DNA of 64,000 nt, taken from assembly GCA_019119305.1 (NCBI GenBank), contig DWXH01000023.1, forward strand, positions 1 to 64,000, given 5' to 3'. This document shows positions 1 through 7,945 of the stretch, in pieces. Below the pieces are notes generated by a model that did no database searches, was not told the origin of the DNA, and worked only from the letters and a program-made list of their open reading frames with translations. This DNA is from Candidatus Alistipes merdigallinarum. Lineage in GTDB: Bacteria; Bacteroidota; Bacteroidia; Bacteroidales; Rikenellaceae. The stretch's first letter is position 1. Every line of letters begins with the position of its first letter. Made by a program: the position numbers and the translations under genes.

Positions 1-14
1 AATCTGTCGAAACT

Positions 15-989
15 ATGGTGAACAAGATTATCGCCGATTTTCTAAAGACCTCCAAACGCCTGGTCGTTCCTCAATTCGGAGCTTTTATCCGCAAAGAGGA
101 TAGTGGAACCATTGCATTCGTTCCGTTTTTGAAAAAAGATGACGGGGTATTGAACCAACTGTTGTGTGCAGCATACGGGCTGACACAGAACGATGCACAA
201 ACCATAATCAATGAATTCGTCGAAGAGGTCAAAGAGAGCGTATCGACGCGTGGCGTATATATTATTGAGGGGGTAGGGAGTATCACGGCCGATCCGAACG
301 GCATTTTACGGATGGAATCCGGAACGCCGTCGCAACCGACGGCTCAACAGTCAACGGTTATCCCTGAAGAGCCAAAACCGACACAACAGGCGGCGGCTCC
401 TAAAGTGGCGACAGAAGTCCAGACCCCTCCCGTTACACCGTTTGCGTCTCCTGTAAACAAAGGGACAACCGAACGGCCCGTTCCTCCGGCCCAAACGAGC
501 GAACCGCGGACTTCTCCCCCTGTTACACCTACTCCGCGCCCGTCCGTAGCGGCACAAGCGACACCTTTCCCAGCTCCGAGAACGGACTATACGCAACAAC
601 CGTCCTCTCAACAAAAAAACAGTGGTGCTCCAATCCCTACACCGCAAAAACCATATACGACATTCCAGCAAAGCAAGGGAAATACGTCACAACCTTCGGG
701 TCAACCGACTTCGAACCGTCCGTTCGGACCGTCGTCCCGCTCGGCACCGCAACAACCTCCCGTACGCCCTCCATACGGCCGTACGCCACAAGGACCACGC
801 CGTCCCGCAAAGAAGAACAAGGCCGATCTGTTTATCATCATCGCCATCATTGCGGCAGCCATTGCACTGGGTGTCATGATCTTCGGTTTTCTTGTCGGAC
901 GGTCGGGTCCGGATCTCGATTCGCTGATTTCACCCGCCGTTCAGGTCGACAGCACAGCAACCGATTCGACTACACTGCAGGTCGAATAA
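15..989 (+). CDS. Membrane-anchored HU-like (HU-CCDC81-type) protein
   Basis: The first ~100 residues match the bacterial HU-CCDC81 type of HU/IHF-like DNA-binding domain (start MVNKIIADFL, then VVPQFGAFI, and a GVGSI turn). Residues ~105-265 are a low-complexity linker rich in Pro, Gln, Thr and Ser. A single hydrophobic helix follows at ~273-297 (LFIIIAIIAAAIALGVMIFG), preceded by basic residues (RRPAKKNK), so the N-terminus should be cytoplasmic. The tail beyond the membrane is only ~27 residues; I see no SPOR domain, which some relatives carry there. Role inferred: a DNA- or protein-binding HU module tethered to the inner membrane. The frame stays open to the left edge, but the HU fold begins at this Met, so the start is probably right. 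It precedes the sigma-54 activator by 66 nt. Confidence 0.75.
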   Translation: MVNKIIADFLKTSKRLVVPQFGAFIRKEDSGTIAFVPFLKKDDGVLNQLLCAAYGLTQNDAQTIINEFVEEVKESVSTRGVYIIEGVGSITADPNGILRMESGTPSQPTAQQSTVIPEEPKPTQQAAAPKVATEVQTPPVTPFASPVNKGTTERPVPPAQTSEPRTSPPVTPTPRPSVAAQATPFPAPRTDYTQQPSSQQKNSGAPIPTPQKPYTTFQQSKGNTSQPSGQPTSNRPFGPSSRSAPQQPPVRPPYGRTPQGPRRPAKKNKADLFIIIAIIAAAIALGVMIFGFLVGRSGPDLDSLISPAVQVDSTATDSTTLQVE

Positions 990-1055
990 TAAACGAACAA
1001 AAGAAATCGTTTTGCGAAATCGAGAAGATTTGATCTTTAAACACTACGGACCAAC

Positions 1056-2279
1056 ATGGATTTAACGAGCGTAAAACAACGTTTTGGTATCATCGGCAAC
1101 GACAGTAGCCTGAATTGTGCATTGGAAATAGCCTTACGGGTAGCCGCAACAGACCTTTCGGTATTGGTCACCGGAGAGAGTGGCGTTGGCAAGGAGTTTT
1201 TCCCGCAGATCATCCATGCCAACAGCGCACGCAAACACGGAAACTACATCGCCGTCAACTGCGGTGCGATTCCAGAAGGAACGATCGATTCCGAGCTTTT
1301 CGGCCACGAGAAAGGTGCTTTCACCGGCGCGACCGAAGCCCGCAAGGGTTATTTCGAAGTGGCAGACGGAGGTACCATATTTTTGGATGAGGTTGCCGAA
1401 CTTCCCCATACGACACAAGTCCGCCTGCTTCGGGTCCTACAAACCGGAGAATTCATTCGGGTCGGGGCTTCAAAAGCCGGGAAAACCAACGTCCGAGTCG
1501 TCGCAGCCACCAATATCAACCTGCGAGAAGCTGTCGCCGAAGGACGTTTCCGGGAAGATCTATACTACCGATTGAATACCGTTCCCATCACCATTCCTCC
1601 TCTTAGAGAACGGAAAGGCGATATCTATCTCCTGTTCCGAAAATTTGCATCCGACATCGCCGCACAATACCGGATGCCGCAGATTACCCTCGACGAAGAG
1701 GCCCGGCAAATGCTCGAGAACTATCGTTGGCCGGGAAATATCCGACAGCTGAAAAACGTAGCCGAGCAAATCTCAGCAGTAGAAGAGACTCGCCTGATCA
1801 CCGGGGAGATCATCAAAAAGTATCTGCCCGATTACGACAAAAGCAGAATGCCGGTTGTCATGAAACCGACGGCGCCGTCGGAAGAGATGCACACGGAACG
1901 CGAATTACTGTACAAGGTTCTGTTTGACCTGCGGAGCGACATGAGCGAACTGAAACGGATGATGAGTGAGCTAATGGCTTCGAAACACTACGAAGAGCCC
2001 AAAGAGATCGTCGGTCTGTTGCCTCACAGCAACTCCTCATACCCGATCACCCAAACGGCCAAGGCCAATGAGACAGACGATGATTTTTACACGGACACAG
2101 AAGAGGTCATCGACGATCCGAAAGAGGGGATGACCAAAGAAAAGGCACAAAAAGAGGCCATCATCCGGGCTCTGAAACGGCACAACGGAAAAAGGAAAGA
2201 TGCAGCCCGTGAATTGTTCATCTCGGAACGGACGCTCTATCGAAAAATCAAAGAACTGGGAATCGACAAAATATTGTAA
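1056..2279 (+). CDS. Sigma-54-dependent Fis-family transcriptional activator
   Basis: AAA+ enhancer-binding protein that would remodel sigma-54 RNA polymerase. Visible parts: only ~20 residues ahead of the AAA+ domain, Walker A GESGVGKE (~residue 40), the sigma-54 contact loop GAFTGA (~88), Walker B FLDEVAEL, an RWPGNIRQL sensor II region, then a ~110-residue acidic/polar linker and a C-terminal Fis-type helix-turn-helix (DAARELFISERTLYRKI). There is no receiver, GAF or PAS domain, so regulation must come from outside the chain or through its level. It is 8 nt upstream of lptE, so it sits at the head of the lptE-secG run. This pairing recurs in Bacteroidales genomes (family knowledge). Target genes cannot be read from the sequence. 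Confidence 0.9.
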   Translation: MDLTSVKQRFGIIGNDSSLNCALEIALRVAATDLSVLVTGESGVGKEFFPQIIHANSARKHGNYIAVNCGAIPEGTIDSELFGHEKGAFTGATEARKGYFEVADGGTIFLDEVAELPHTTQVRLLRVLQTGEFIRVGASKAGKTNVRVVAATNINLREAVAEGRFREDLYYRLNTVPITIPPLRERKGDIYLLFRKFASDIAAQYRMPQITLDEEARQMLENYRWPGNIRQLKNVAEQISAVEETRLITGEIIKKYLPDYDKSRMPVVMKPTAPSEEMHTERELLYKVLFDLRSDMSELKRMMSELMASKHYEEPKEIVGLLPHSNSSYPITQTAKANETDDDFYTDTEEVIDDPKEGMTKEKAQKEAIIRALKRHNGKRKDAARELFISERTLYRKIKELGIDKIL

Positions 2280-2287
2280 ATCGAAAT

Positions 2288-2803
2288 ATGAATAAGATCG
2301 CAAGATTAGTTGTTGCCGCACTTGCATGCATGATCCTGACACAAGGGTGTACGGTCCGCTACTCCTTTTCTGGTGCATCGATCTCACCCGAGGTGAAGAC
2401 CGTCAGCATCGCACGTTTTCCTAACAACGCCCTGCTGGTTGCCCCCATTTTGAGTTCGACCTTAACAGACGCCCTTCAGGATAAATTTTCAAGACAGACA
2501 AAACTGACCTTGGTCCCTGAAGGTGGCGACTTGAGTTTCGAAGGTGAGATCACCAACTACACGTCAACCCCTGCCGCCATCACCGGGAACGAGACCGCAG
2601 CTCTTAACAACCTGACCATCACGGTACGAGTCCGGTTCACCAATGCGATAGATCCGTCACAAAACTACGACAAAACATTTTCTTCGTTCTCGACCTATCC
2701 CAGCAGTACGTTACTGCAAGAGGCCGAACCGTCGTTAATTCCAGAAATTGTAGATCAGTTGGTCGAGGATATTTTCAATGCAGCCGTATCGAATTGGGAT
2801 TAA
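2288..2803 (+). CDS. lptE: LptE-like LPS-assembly lipoprotein
   Basis: Short secreted lipoprotein: hydrophobic signal and a lipobox ending at Cys ~21 (ILTQGC). The rest reads like the Bacteroidetes LptE family (Pfam LptE), with an early TVRYSFSGASI segment and a beta-rich body. LptE plugs the LptD barrel and helps place lipopolysaccharide in the outer leaflet of the outer membrane. Length 171 aa is usual. The stop codon shares a base with the next start (TAATG). Context with secG and the sigma-54 activator is consistent with envelope biogenesis. The family is divergent, so the call rests on lipobox, length, beta pattern and synteny rather than on catalytic residues. Confidence 0.8.
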   Translation: MNKIARLVVAALACMILTQGCTVRYSFSGASISPEVKTVSIARFPNNALLVAPILSSTLTDALQDKFSRQTKLTLVPEGGDLSFEGEITNYTSTPAAITGNETAALNNLTITVRVRFTNAIDPSQNYDKTFSSFSTYPSSTLLQEAEPSLIPEIVDQLVEDIFNAAVSNWD

Positions 2804-3309
2804 TGGAAATGGAAACAGGATTGCTTACCCTGGAGGCAGAAGAGTTGGAAAGGATTGTCGAACGGTATCCGTGGTGCTCATCGGCGCGGCTCCTGTTGTG
2901 GAACAGAGAAGGCGAATTGCCGTCCAAATTGTTGCTTCGTCAATCATTCTGCCGTATGCCGGATTATCTCCAAAAACGGCAGCCCGATAAAAACAAACCC
3001 GAACTCCAAGCTTCACACCCGTCCGAGATAATAGACCGTTTTCTGTCACTCTCTACGACACGGATCGATCCTTCGGCAAACACCGGATCACAAGAAGACC
3101 TATCGGCCGAATCCATCACAGAAAATTACGACATGGTGAGCGAAGAGTTGGCAGAAATATATACCGCACAGGGCCTGTTCTGCGAAGCGAGAAAAATTTA
3201 TGCGCGTTTAAGTTTGCTATATCCGGAAAAAAGTGTTTATTTTGCCGAAATTATTGCCGGATTGGAGGATTGTAACCCTCAAACCCGAACTGTTAAAAAA
3301 GAAGTATAA
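2803..3309 (+). CDS. Small TPR-like hypothetical protein
   Basis: Cytoplasmic protein of ~168 aa with no signal peptide. The C-terminal half (LAEIYTAQGLFCEARKIYAR, then LLYPEKS) has the spacing of one tetratricopeptide repeat, so a protein-protein contact role is likely. The N-terminal part (LEAEELERIVERYPWCSSARLLL) recurs in small proteins placed between lptE and secG in Bacteroidales. The ORF track starts at a TTG at 2794; I prefer the ATG at 2803, which overlaps the lptE stop (TAATG) and implies translational coupling. Function unknown. Confidence 0.7.
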   Translation: MEMETGLLTLEAEELERIVERYPWCSSARLLLWNREGELPSKLLLRQSFCRMPDYLQKRQPDKNKPELQASHPSEIIDRFLSLSTTRIDPSANTGSQEDLSAESITENYDMVSEELAEIYTAQGLFCEARKIYARLSLLYPEKSVYFAEIIAGLEDCNPQTRTVKKEV

Positions 3310-3330
3310 CGTTTAAAAATAGAGTTGATA

Positions 3331-3711
3331 ATGTATATTTTTTGCATTGTATTGATTGTTATCGCAAGCGTTCTATTGATTCTTGCCGTACTAGCCCAAA
3401 ATCCGAAGAGCGGGATGGCTGCCAATTTCGGAGCATCGAACCAAGTCATGGGAGTTCGCCAAACCGCCGATTTTCTCGAAAAATTCACGTGGGGACTGGC
3501 CATTGCAATCGTCGTATTGAGTTTAGCCGCTACGATGACCATGCCCTCCAACAATATTCTGTCGAGCAAAAGCGAAGTAGAGAAAATTCTGGAACAACAA
3601 GCCGTTCAGGCCAACGAGAACCTACTTCCTACCATTCCGACTGAAGGCTCGGATTCAACCTCCGCCGCTGCTGAAGCTCCTGCCGCACCTGCAGCCGACT
3701 CGATCGAATAA
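3331..3711 (+). CDS. secG: Preprotein translocase subunit SecG
   Basis: Two hydrophobic helices (residues ~1-22 and ~50-72) flank the SecG-type loop with AQNPKSGMAANFG and a GVRQTADFLEKFTW segment, as in Bacteroidetes SecG. SecG binds SecYE and stimulates SecA-driven export through the inner membrane. The C-terminus carries an Ala/Pro/Ser-rich tail (EAPAAPAADS) common in this phylum. The ORF track begins at TTG 3325; the ATG at 3331 places the first helix right at the N-terminus. Last gene of the run, followed by a good terminator. Confidence 0.93.
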   Translation: MYIFCIVLIVIASVLLILAVLAQNPKSGMAANFGASNQVMGVRQTADFLEKFTWGLAIAIVVLSLAATMTMPSNNILSSKSEVEKILEQQAVQANENLLPTIPTEGSDSTSAAAEAPAAPAADSIE

Positions 3712-3748
3712 TCGCTTTCGACCTGTTAATAAAAATTAATTCATATAG

Positions 3749-3786
3749 AGAACTGTCTCGGCTCTGCTGCGGACAGTTCTTTTATT
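3749..3786 (+). terminator. Rho-independent terminator after secG
   Basis: Perfect 9-bp stem AGAACTGTC / GACAGTTCT with a 14-nt loop, followed by TTTATT. It closes the sigma-54 activator-lptE-secG transcript. Confidence 0.85.
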
Positions 3787-3857
3787 ATCTTCTATCGGGA
3801 TGATGCCGGGAAATAGGACCGACCCACACAGATCCATCCAAAACAAATTTATCGAAC

Positions 3858-4295
3858 ATGATACGTATTCTCGAGCCACAAGATATGGATGCCGTACTGG
3901 ATATCTGGATGCAGGGATCGTTACAAGCACACGGTTTTATCGAAAAGTCGTATTGGAAGAGACAAAAAGAGCGGTTTAGAGAGACCCTGTTGTCACACTC
4001 GATAACTGCGGTTTATTGCGATCCGCAGACCGACCGGATCATCGGTTTCATGTCTCTCGTTGAAAATTTCATCACTGCGCTCTATGTTGTTCCGGAAGAA
4101 CAGGGTAGGGGTATTGGGCACCATCTGCTACGTCGTGCAAAATATCTATATCCCATATTGGAACTAACGGTATACACCGAAAACAAATCGGCTCTATCGT
4201 TTTATATAAACGAAGGTTTCCAGATCATTCGCTACCAGACCGACCAAGCAACCGGACACGAAGAGGCTCTTATGATTCATCGTCCCGTTCGATAA
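3858..4295 (+). CDS. GNAT family N-acetyltransferase (YjaB-like)
   Basis: Single GNAT domain of 145 aa. The acetyl-CoA-binding motif A is clear: ALYVVPEEQGRGIGHHLL (Q/R-x-x-G-x-G/A), followed by the motif B region TVYTENKSALSFYINEGF. Order and length resemble E. coli YjaB-type acetyltransferases, including the early IWMQGSLQAHGFI segment. The acceptor substrate is not evident. It is separated from secG by a terminator and lacks a clear promoter box. Confidence 0.88.
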   Translation: MIRILEPQDMDAVLDIWMQGSLQAHGFIEKSYWKRQKERFRETLLSHSITAVYCDPQTDRIIGFMSLVENFITALYVVPEEQGRGIGHHLLRRAKYLYPILELTVYTENKSALSFYINEGFQIIRYQTDQATGHEEALMIHRPVR

Positions 4296-4407
4296 AATTA
4301 TCACCTCTGTTCTCTCGATGGAATTAAGGCATATTCATATCGGAGTTGCCACCCTTCCCCCTAATTCCCTATGCCCTCCGCACAAGGCAGGCTTTATTTC
4401 ACTCCTC

Positions 4408-4455
4408 AAAAAAACGGCTCCATCGTCGGTCGAATAACCAAATACGACGGAGCCG
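4408..4455 (-). terminator. Terminator of the glycan-degradation operon
   Basis: On the minus strand a CGGCTCC-type stem (4415-4421 with 4449-4455, extended by GTCG pairs across a small bulge) is followed by a run of seven T residues (4408-4414). It lies 32 nt past the stop of the last operon gene. Confidence 0.75.
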
Positions 4456-4486
4456 CATAAACAAGTTCAATTATTTTCACAAACGC

Positions 4487-5584
4487 CTATCGGGTAACCA
4501 CCTCCCAGACCTTGATTCGCCGGTCGGTTCCCTGCGGGCCTTCGACTTCGAGCGTTACTGTCCACTCCCCGGCCCGTTCGTAGCGATGTTGCGGATGTTG
4601 CTCTTCCGAGCCGGTTCCGTCTCCGAAATCCCATCGCCACCGGGTAATCTCACCCTGCGAACGATCCTCAAACAAAACAATGCGCTGTTCGCGGTCGACC
4701 TCCGTAAAACTCCAATCCGCATCAATCACTTTCCGATAAGGCTTCTCCAACGGCATCAACCGAAAAGCATTCAAGTAAGAGGCATCTCGGATCATCCGAA
4801 AATCGTGCGACAGGCACATCACCGGATCGGCCTGCGGTTTATCCGTATCGAAATCGATCATACACCACGAAATTCCAACCAACTCATTCTCGGTCAACTG
4901 CGACACGACCGAACGCCCGATCCCTTCTACTGCTGCATAATCGAACGGCGTGATCCAAAACTCCATCCGCAACCGTCCCGAAGAACCGTGTTCGAAATCG
5001 TAATCATACGCCACATTGGCATAGGGAAAATCCTTGATCCAAGGGGTAGCACCCCAGACCATAGCCCACTCCTTACCCTCCTGCACCGGAGTAAAGATGT
5101 GGTAATTCTGGGCATGTGCCCCGTGGCCTTTAAAATGCAAGTCCGAAATCGGCAATATGTTGCGATTACCGTTATCCTCTTTAATAAAAAGTCCTCCCGA
5201 AGCATCCCCGTCGACCACCAATTCGAATATATCCTGACGCAATCCCTTGTCGGAAAAGTCCCAACAATCGTCATAGGCTTCCAGATAAAAATAGAGCCTG
5301 TTTTCACCCTTTACCCATCCTACCTTGACCGTCAGATCGAATTCCGTAGAGTCGAGATCAGCACCTCGCCCGCCGTGTGTGTCAAACAATTCGGAGAGAC
5401 CCACGGCATAGGTTTCAGGCACCATATCCCAATCGGAAAAATCACCGTCAATACGCGGTATGGCCGTACGCGGAAACTGGAAAATTTTAAACTCCTTTTC
5501 AGGCCGTGCAAAAGCCAAAACTTCGGGTAGACACCCGAGATACAGCACACAAAACAATAAAATATACTTTAACGCTCTTTTCAT
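4487..5584 (-). CDS. Secreted CBM9-like and PKD-domain protein
   Basis: Signal peptide at residues 1-25 (ILLFCVLYLGCLPEVLAFA). Residues ~35-245 look like a CBM9-type sugar-binding beta-sandwich: it opens with IDGDFSDWD, then has KGENRLYFYLEAYDD and a LVVDGDASGG segment, the pattern of family 9 modules. Residues ~285-360 form a PKD/Ig-like domain (EITRWRWDFGDGTGSEEQHP, then GEWTVTLEV). No catalytic residues are apparent, so a glycan-binding role at the cell surface or in the periplasm is inferred. Last gene of the operon, 2 nt after the GH92 gene stop. A Cys at ~18 lies inside the hydrophobic stretch, so lipoprotein status is uncertain. Confidence 0.75.
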   Translation of the reverse strand: MKRALKYILLFCVLYLGCLPEVLAFARPEKEFKIFQFPRTAIPRIDGDFSDWDMVPETYAVGLSELFDTHGGRGADLDSTEFDLTVKVGWVKGENRLYFYLEAYDDCWDFSDKGLRQDIFELVVDGDASGGLFIKEDNGNRNILPISDLHFKGHGAHAQNYHIFTPVQEGKEWAMVWGATPWIKDFPYANVAYDYDFEHGSSGRLRMEFWITPFDYAAVEGIGRSVVSQLTENELVGISWCMIDFDTDKPQADPVMCLSHDFRMIRDASYLNAFRLMPLEKPYRKVIDADWSFTEVDREQRIVLFEDRSQGEITRWRWDFGDGTGSEEQHPQHRYERAGEWTVTLEVEGPQGTDRRIKVWEVVTR

Positions 5585-5586
5585 AA

Positions 5587-7899
5587 CTACTCTTTTTTAA
5601 GCCTGTCGCTCATGGAGAGCGGACAATCTTCCGGTGCGCTTCCCCAAGACTCGTTCGGCTCAGGTCCCATCTCGAATTCCAACGTCACGTCACCCGAAAA
5701 CAACTGTTTATGAGTCAGCCAGTTTTTGGAACAAGAGACACCGTTTACCCAAACCGACCGTATGTAACAATTTTCGCGGGATACGTTCGGTGCCAATACG
5801 GTCAACTGCCCCATCGGGTGCCGCACAACCGCCTTCTTGAAAATCGGGGAGCCGATAAAGTAAACGCCTTCACCATGGGTCACCGGATAGAACCCCAACG
5901 AACTGAACACATACCAAGCCGACATTTGTCCCGTATCGTCGTTCCCACAGATCCCTTCGGGCGAAACATCGTACATCGTATACAACACATCGCTGATCCG
6001 TTTCTGTCCTTTCCATGGTTGACCTGCATAATTGTACATGTAAAGCGTATGGTGTCCGGGTTCGTTTCCATGAGCGTACTGTCCGATCATTCCGGTAATA
6101 TCCGGTGCCGGATTGTCCCCATGAATCTCCTGGCTGACGATAAACAAAGAGTCCAGTTTTGCGACAAAAGCCTCCTTACTACCGAACAAATCAATCAGGC
6201 CTTTACCGTCATGGGGAACAAAAAAGGTCCATTGCCAAGCCGTTCCCTCACAGAAATCATCATCCGGACGATAATGGTTCGAGTGGAACGGATCGAACGG
6301 CGTCCGCCACGTCCCGTCACTCATCCTGCCTCGCATGAAATTCGTCGTCGAATCGAACAGGTTACGGTAAGAATCGGCCCGGTGTAAATAATAGGCATAA
6401 TCGTCCCAATGTCCCAACATCTTGGCCATTTGGGCAATACACCAGTCATCGTAACTATACTCCAAAGTTTTCGACACCGAATTGACCTCGAGATCACACG
6501 GTACATATCCGTACTGTTTATAATTACGGATACCTCTGAATCCTTTAAGAAAATAACCGAACGTATCGCGTTGCGCCGATGCTTTCATCGCCTCGAAAAG
6601 TGCTTCTGCATCGTATGCCTTGATCCCCTTGTTGTAGGCATCCGCAATGACCGGCATCGAGTGATAACCGATCATACACATGTTTTCGACTCCGGCCAAT
6701 GTCCAGATCGGCAGCTGTCCGCAATGGCGGTAATGTTCCAAAAACGTATTCATCAGATCGTTGGTCACATCCGGACGCAAAATAGCGATCAGCGGATTCT
6801 GTGCCCGGAACGTATCCCACAGGCCAAGTACTCCGGCAAAATAGCGGAAATTACCCTGATAGACCTTTGAATCCGAACTCCGGTATTCACCCGTCACATC
6901 CGAATAAAGTTGCGGATAGAGCAGGGCAAAATACAACGATGTGTAGAATACCTCTTTCCGGGATACGTTATCATCCTCTATCTGAATGGCGGAAAGTTCC
7001 GTATTCCACAGATCGCGAGCCTGTTGCTTCACCTGGTCGAAATTCCATGTCCGGATTTCGCTTTTTAGATTTTTTCGGGCACCCTCCATACTGACCGGCG
7101 ATATACCCACACGCACGATAATCGGACGATCCGATTTATTGGAAAAGCGCAACACGGCACGAACATCCGTGCCCTCTATATTCTGTACACCATCTTGTAG
7201 AACCTTATTCTCAAAAAGTTTACACGATTTTATCGGTTCGGAAAATTGTGCATAAAAATATACATGCTGTTCAGGAGCCCAACCGTTCGAAATACGGAAT
7301 CCTCGAACGGTACGGGCATCGACCCACTCCAATCGGGCGAGCTTGACCGTATCGAAATCCTCATCGGGCCAGATCGTTGTAGAGTGTTGACTGCCATGTT
7401 TGAGATCGATCACTAAATGTCGATCCGTTGTAGGATAGGTATATCGGTGCATGCCGCACCGTGCCGTAGCTGTCAATTCCGCATCGATGTCCGAATCCAA
7501 CAGTTTTACGCTGTAATAACCCGGCGCGACCGATTCCTGATCGTGAGAAAAACGGCTCGATACCGTCTCCAGATAACGTTCGCACGTTTGCCACGAATCC
7601 CCCGTCACGGGAAAGAACATAATATCCTGAAAGTCGGTACCACCACCACCCGATTTATGGGTATGGCTGAAACCGTACAGCACGGAATGGTCATAATGGT
7701 AACCCGAAGCCGTAAAATAGGTATCCGGCCCCAACTGTACCATTCCGAAAGGTACGGCAGCCACCGGGACTACACATCCCGCAGCTCCCGTACCCATCAT
7801 CGGACGGACATAGGAGACTGCGTCAAACTTCTCCTTTGCATGGAGTATGCCACACGACACCAATGCGAGAAGAGTCAAAAAGCACAATCTCTTTTTCAT
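5587..7899 (-). CDS. GH92 family exo-alpha-mannosidase
   Basis: Secreted GH92 enzyme, 770 aa, with a signal peptide (residues 1-21). Family landmarks: start YVRPMMGTGAAG, the SHTHKSGGGGTDF glycine-rich loop, EGTAWQWTFFVPHD (~residue 550, expected position of the general acid Glu) and GNDDTGQMSAWYVFSSLGFYP (~655, expected catalytic-base Asp). GH92 enzymes are calcium-dependent inverting alpha-mannosidases acting on N-glycans or yeast mannan; linkage preference cannot be read from sequence. Position between the unknown 713-aa protein and the CBM9/PKD protein points to a mannose-containing glycan. Confidence 0.95.
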   Translation of the reverse strand: MKKRLCFLTLLALVSCGILHAKEKFDAVSYVRPMMGTGAAGCVVPVAAVPFGMVQLGPDTYFTASGYHYDHSVLYGFSHTHKSGGGGTDFQDIMFFPVTGDSWQTCERYLETVSSRFSHDQESVAPGYYSVKLLDSDIDAELTATARCGMHRYTYPTTDRHLVIDLKHGSQHSTTIWPDEDFDTVKLARLEWVDARTVRGFRISNGWAPEQHVYFYAQFSEPIKSCKLFENKVLQDGVQNIEGTDVRAVLRFSNKSDRPIIVRVGISPVSMEGARKNLKSEIRTWNFDQVKQQARDLWNTELSAIQIEDDNVSRKEVFYTSLYFALLYPQLYSDVTGEYRSSDSKVYQGNFRYFAGVLGLWDTFRAQNPLIAILRPDVTNDLMNTFLEHYRHCGQLPIWTLAGVENMCMIGYHSMPVIADAYNKGIKAYDAEALFEAMKASAQRDTFGYFLKGFRGIRNYKQYGYVPCDLEVNSVSKTLEYSYDDWCIAQMAKMLGHWDDYAYYLHRADSYRNLFDSTTNFMRGRMSDGTWRTPFDPFHSNHYRPDDDFCEGTAWQWTFFVPHDGKGLIDLFGSKEAFVAKLDSLFIVSQEIHGDNPAPDITGMIGQYAHGNEPGHHTLYMYNYAGQPWKGQKRISDVLYTMYDVSPEGICGNDDTGQMSAWYVFSSLGFYPVTHGEGVYFIGSPIFKKAVVRHPMGQLTVLAPNVSRENCYIRSVWVNGVSCSKNWLTHKQLFSGDVTLEFEMGPEPNESWGSAPEDCPLSMSDRLKKE

Positions 7900-7945
7900 G
7901 GATTTAATGTTAACTCATTAGACATATAGTCTTATCATGACCCCT

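Noticed and set aside
4346-5530. 394-aa plus-strand ORF opposite the CBM9/PKD gene
   Set aside because: Shadow frame that also covers the operon terminator.
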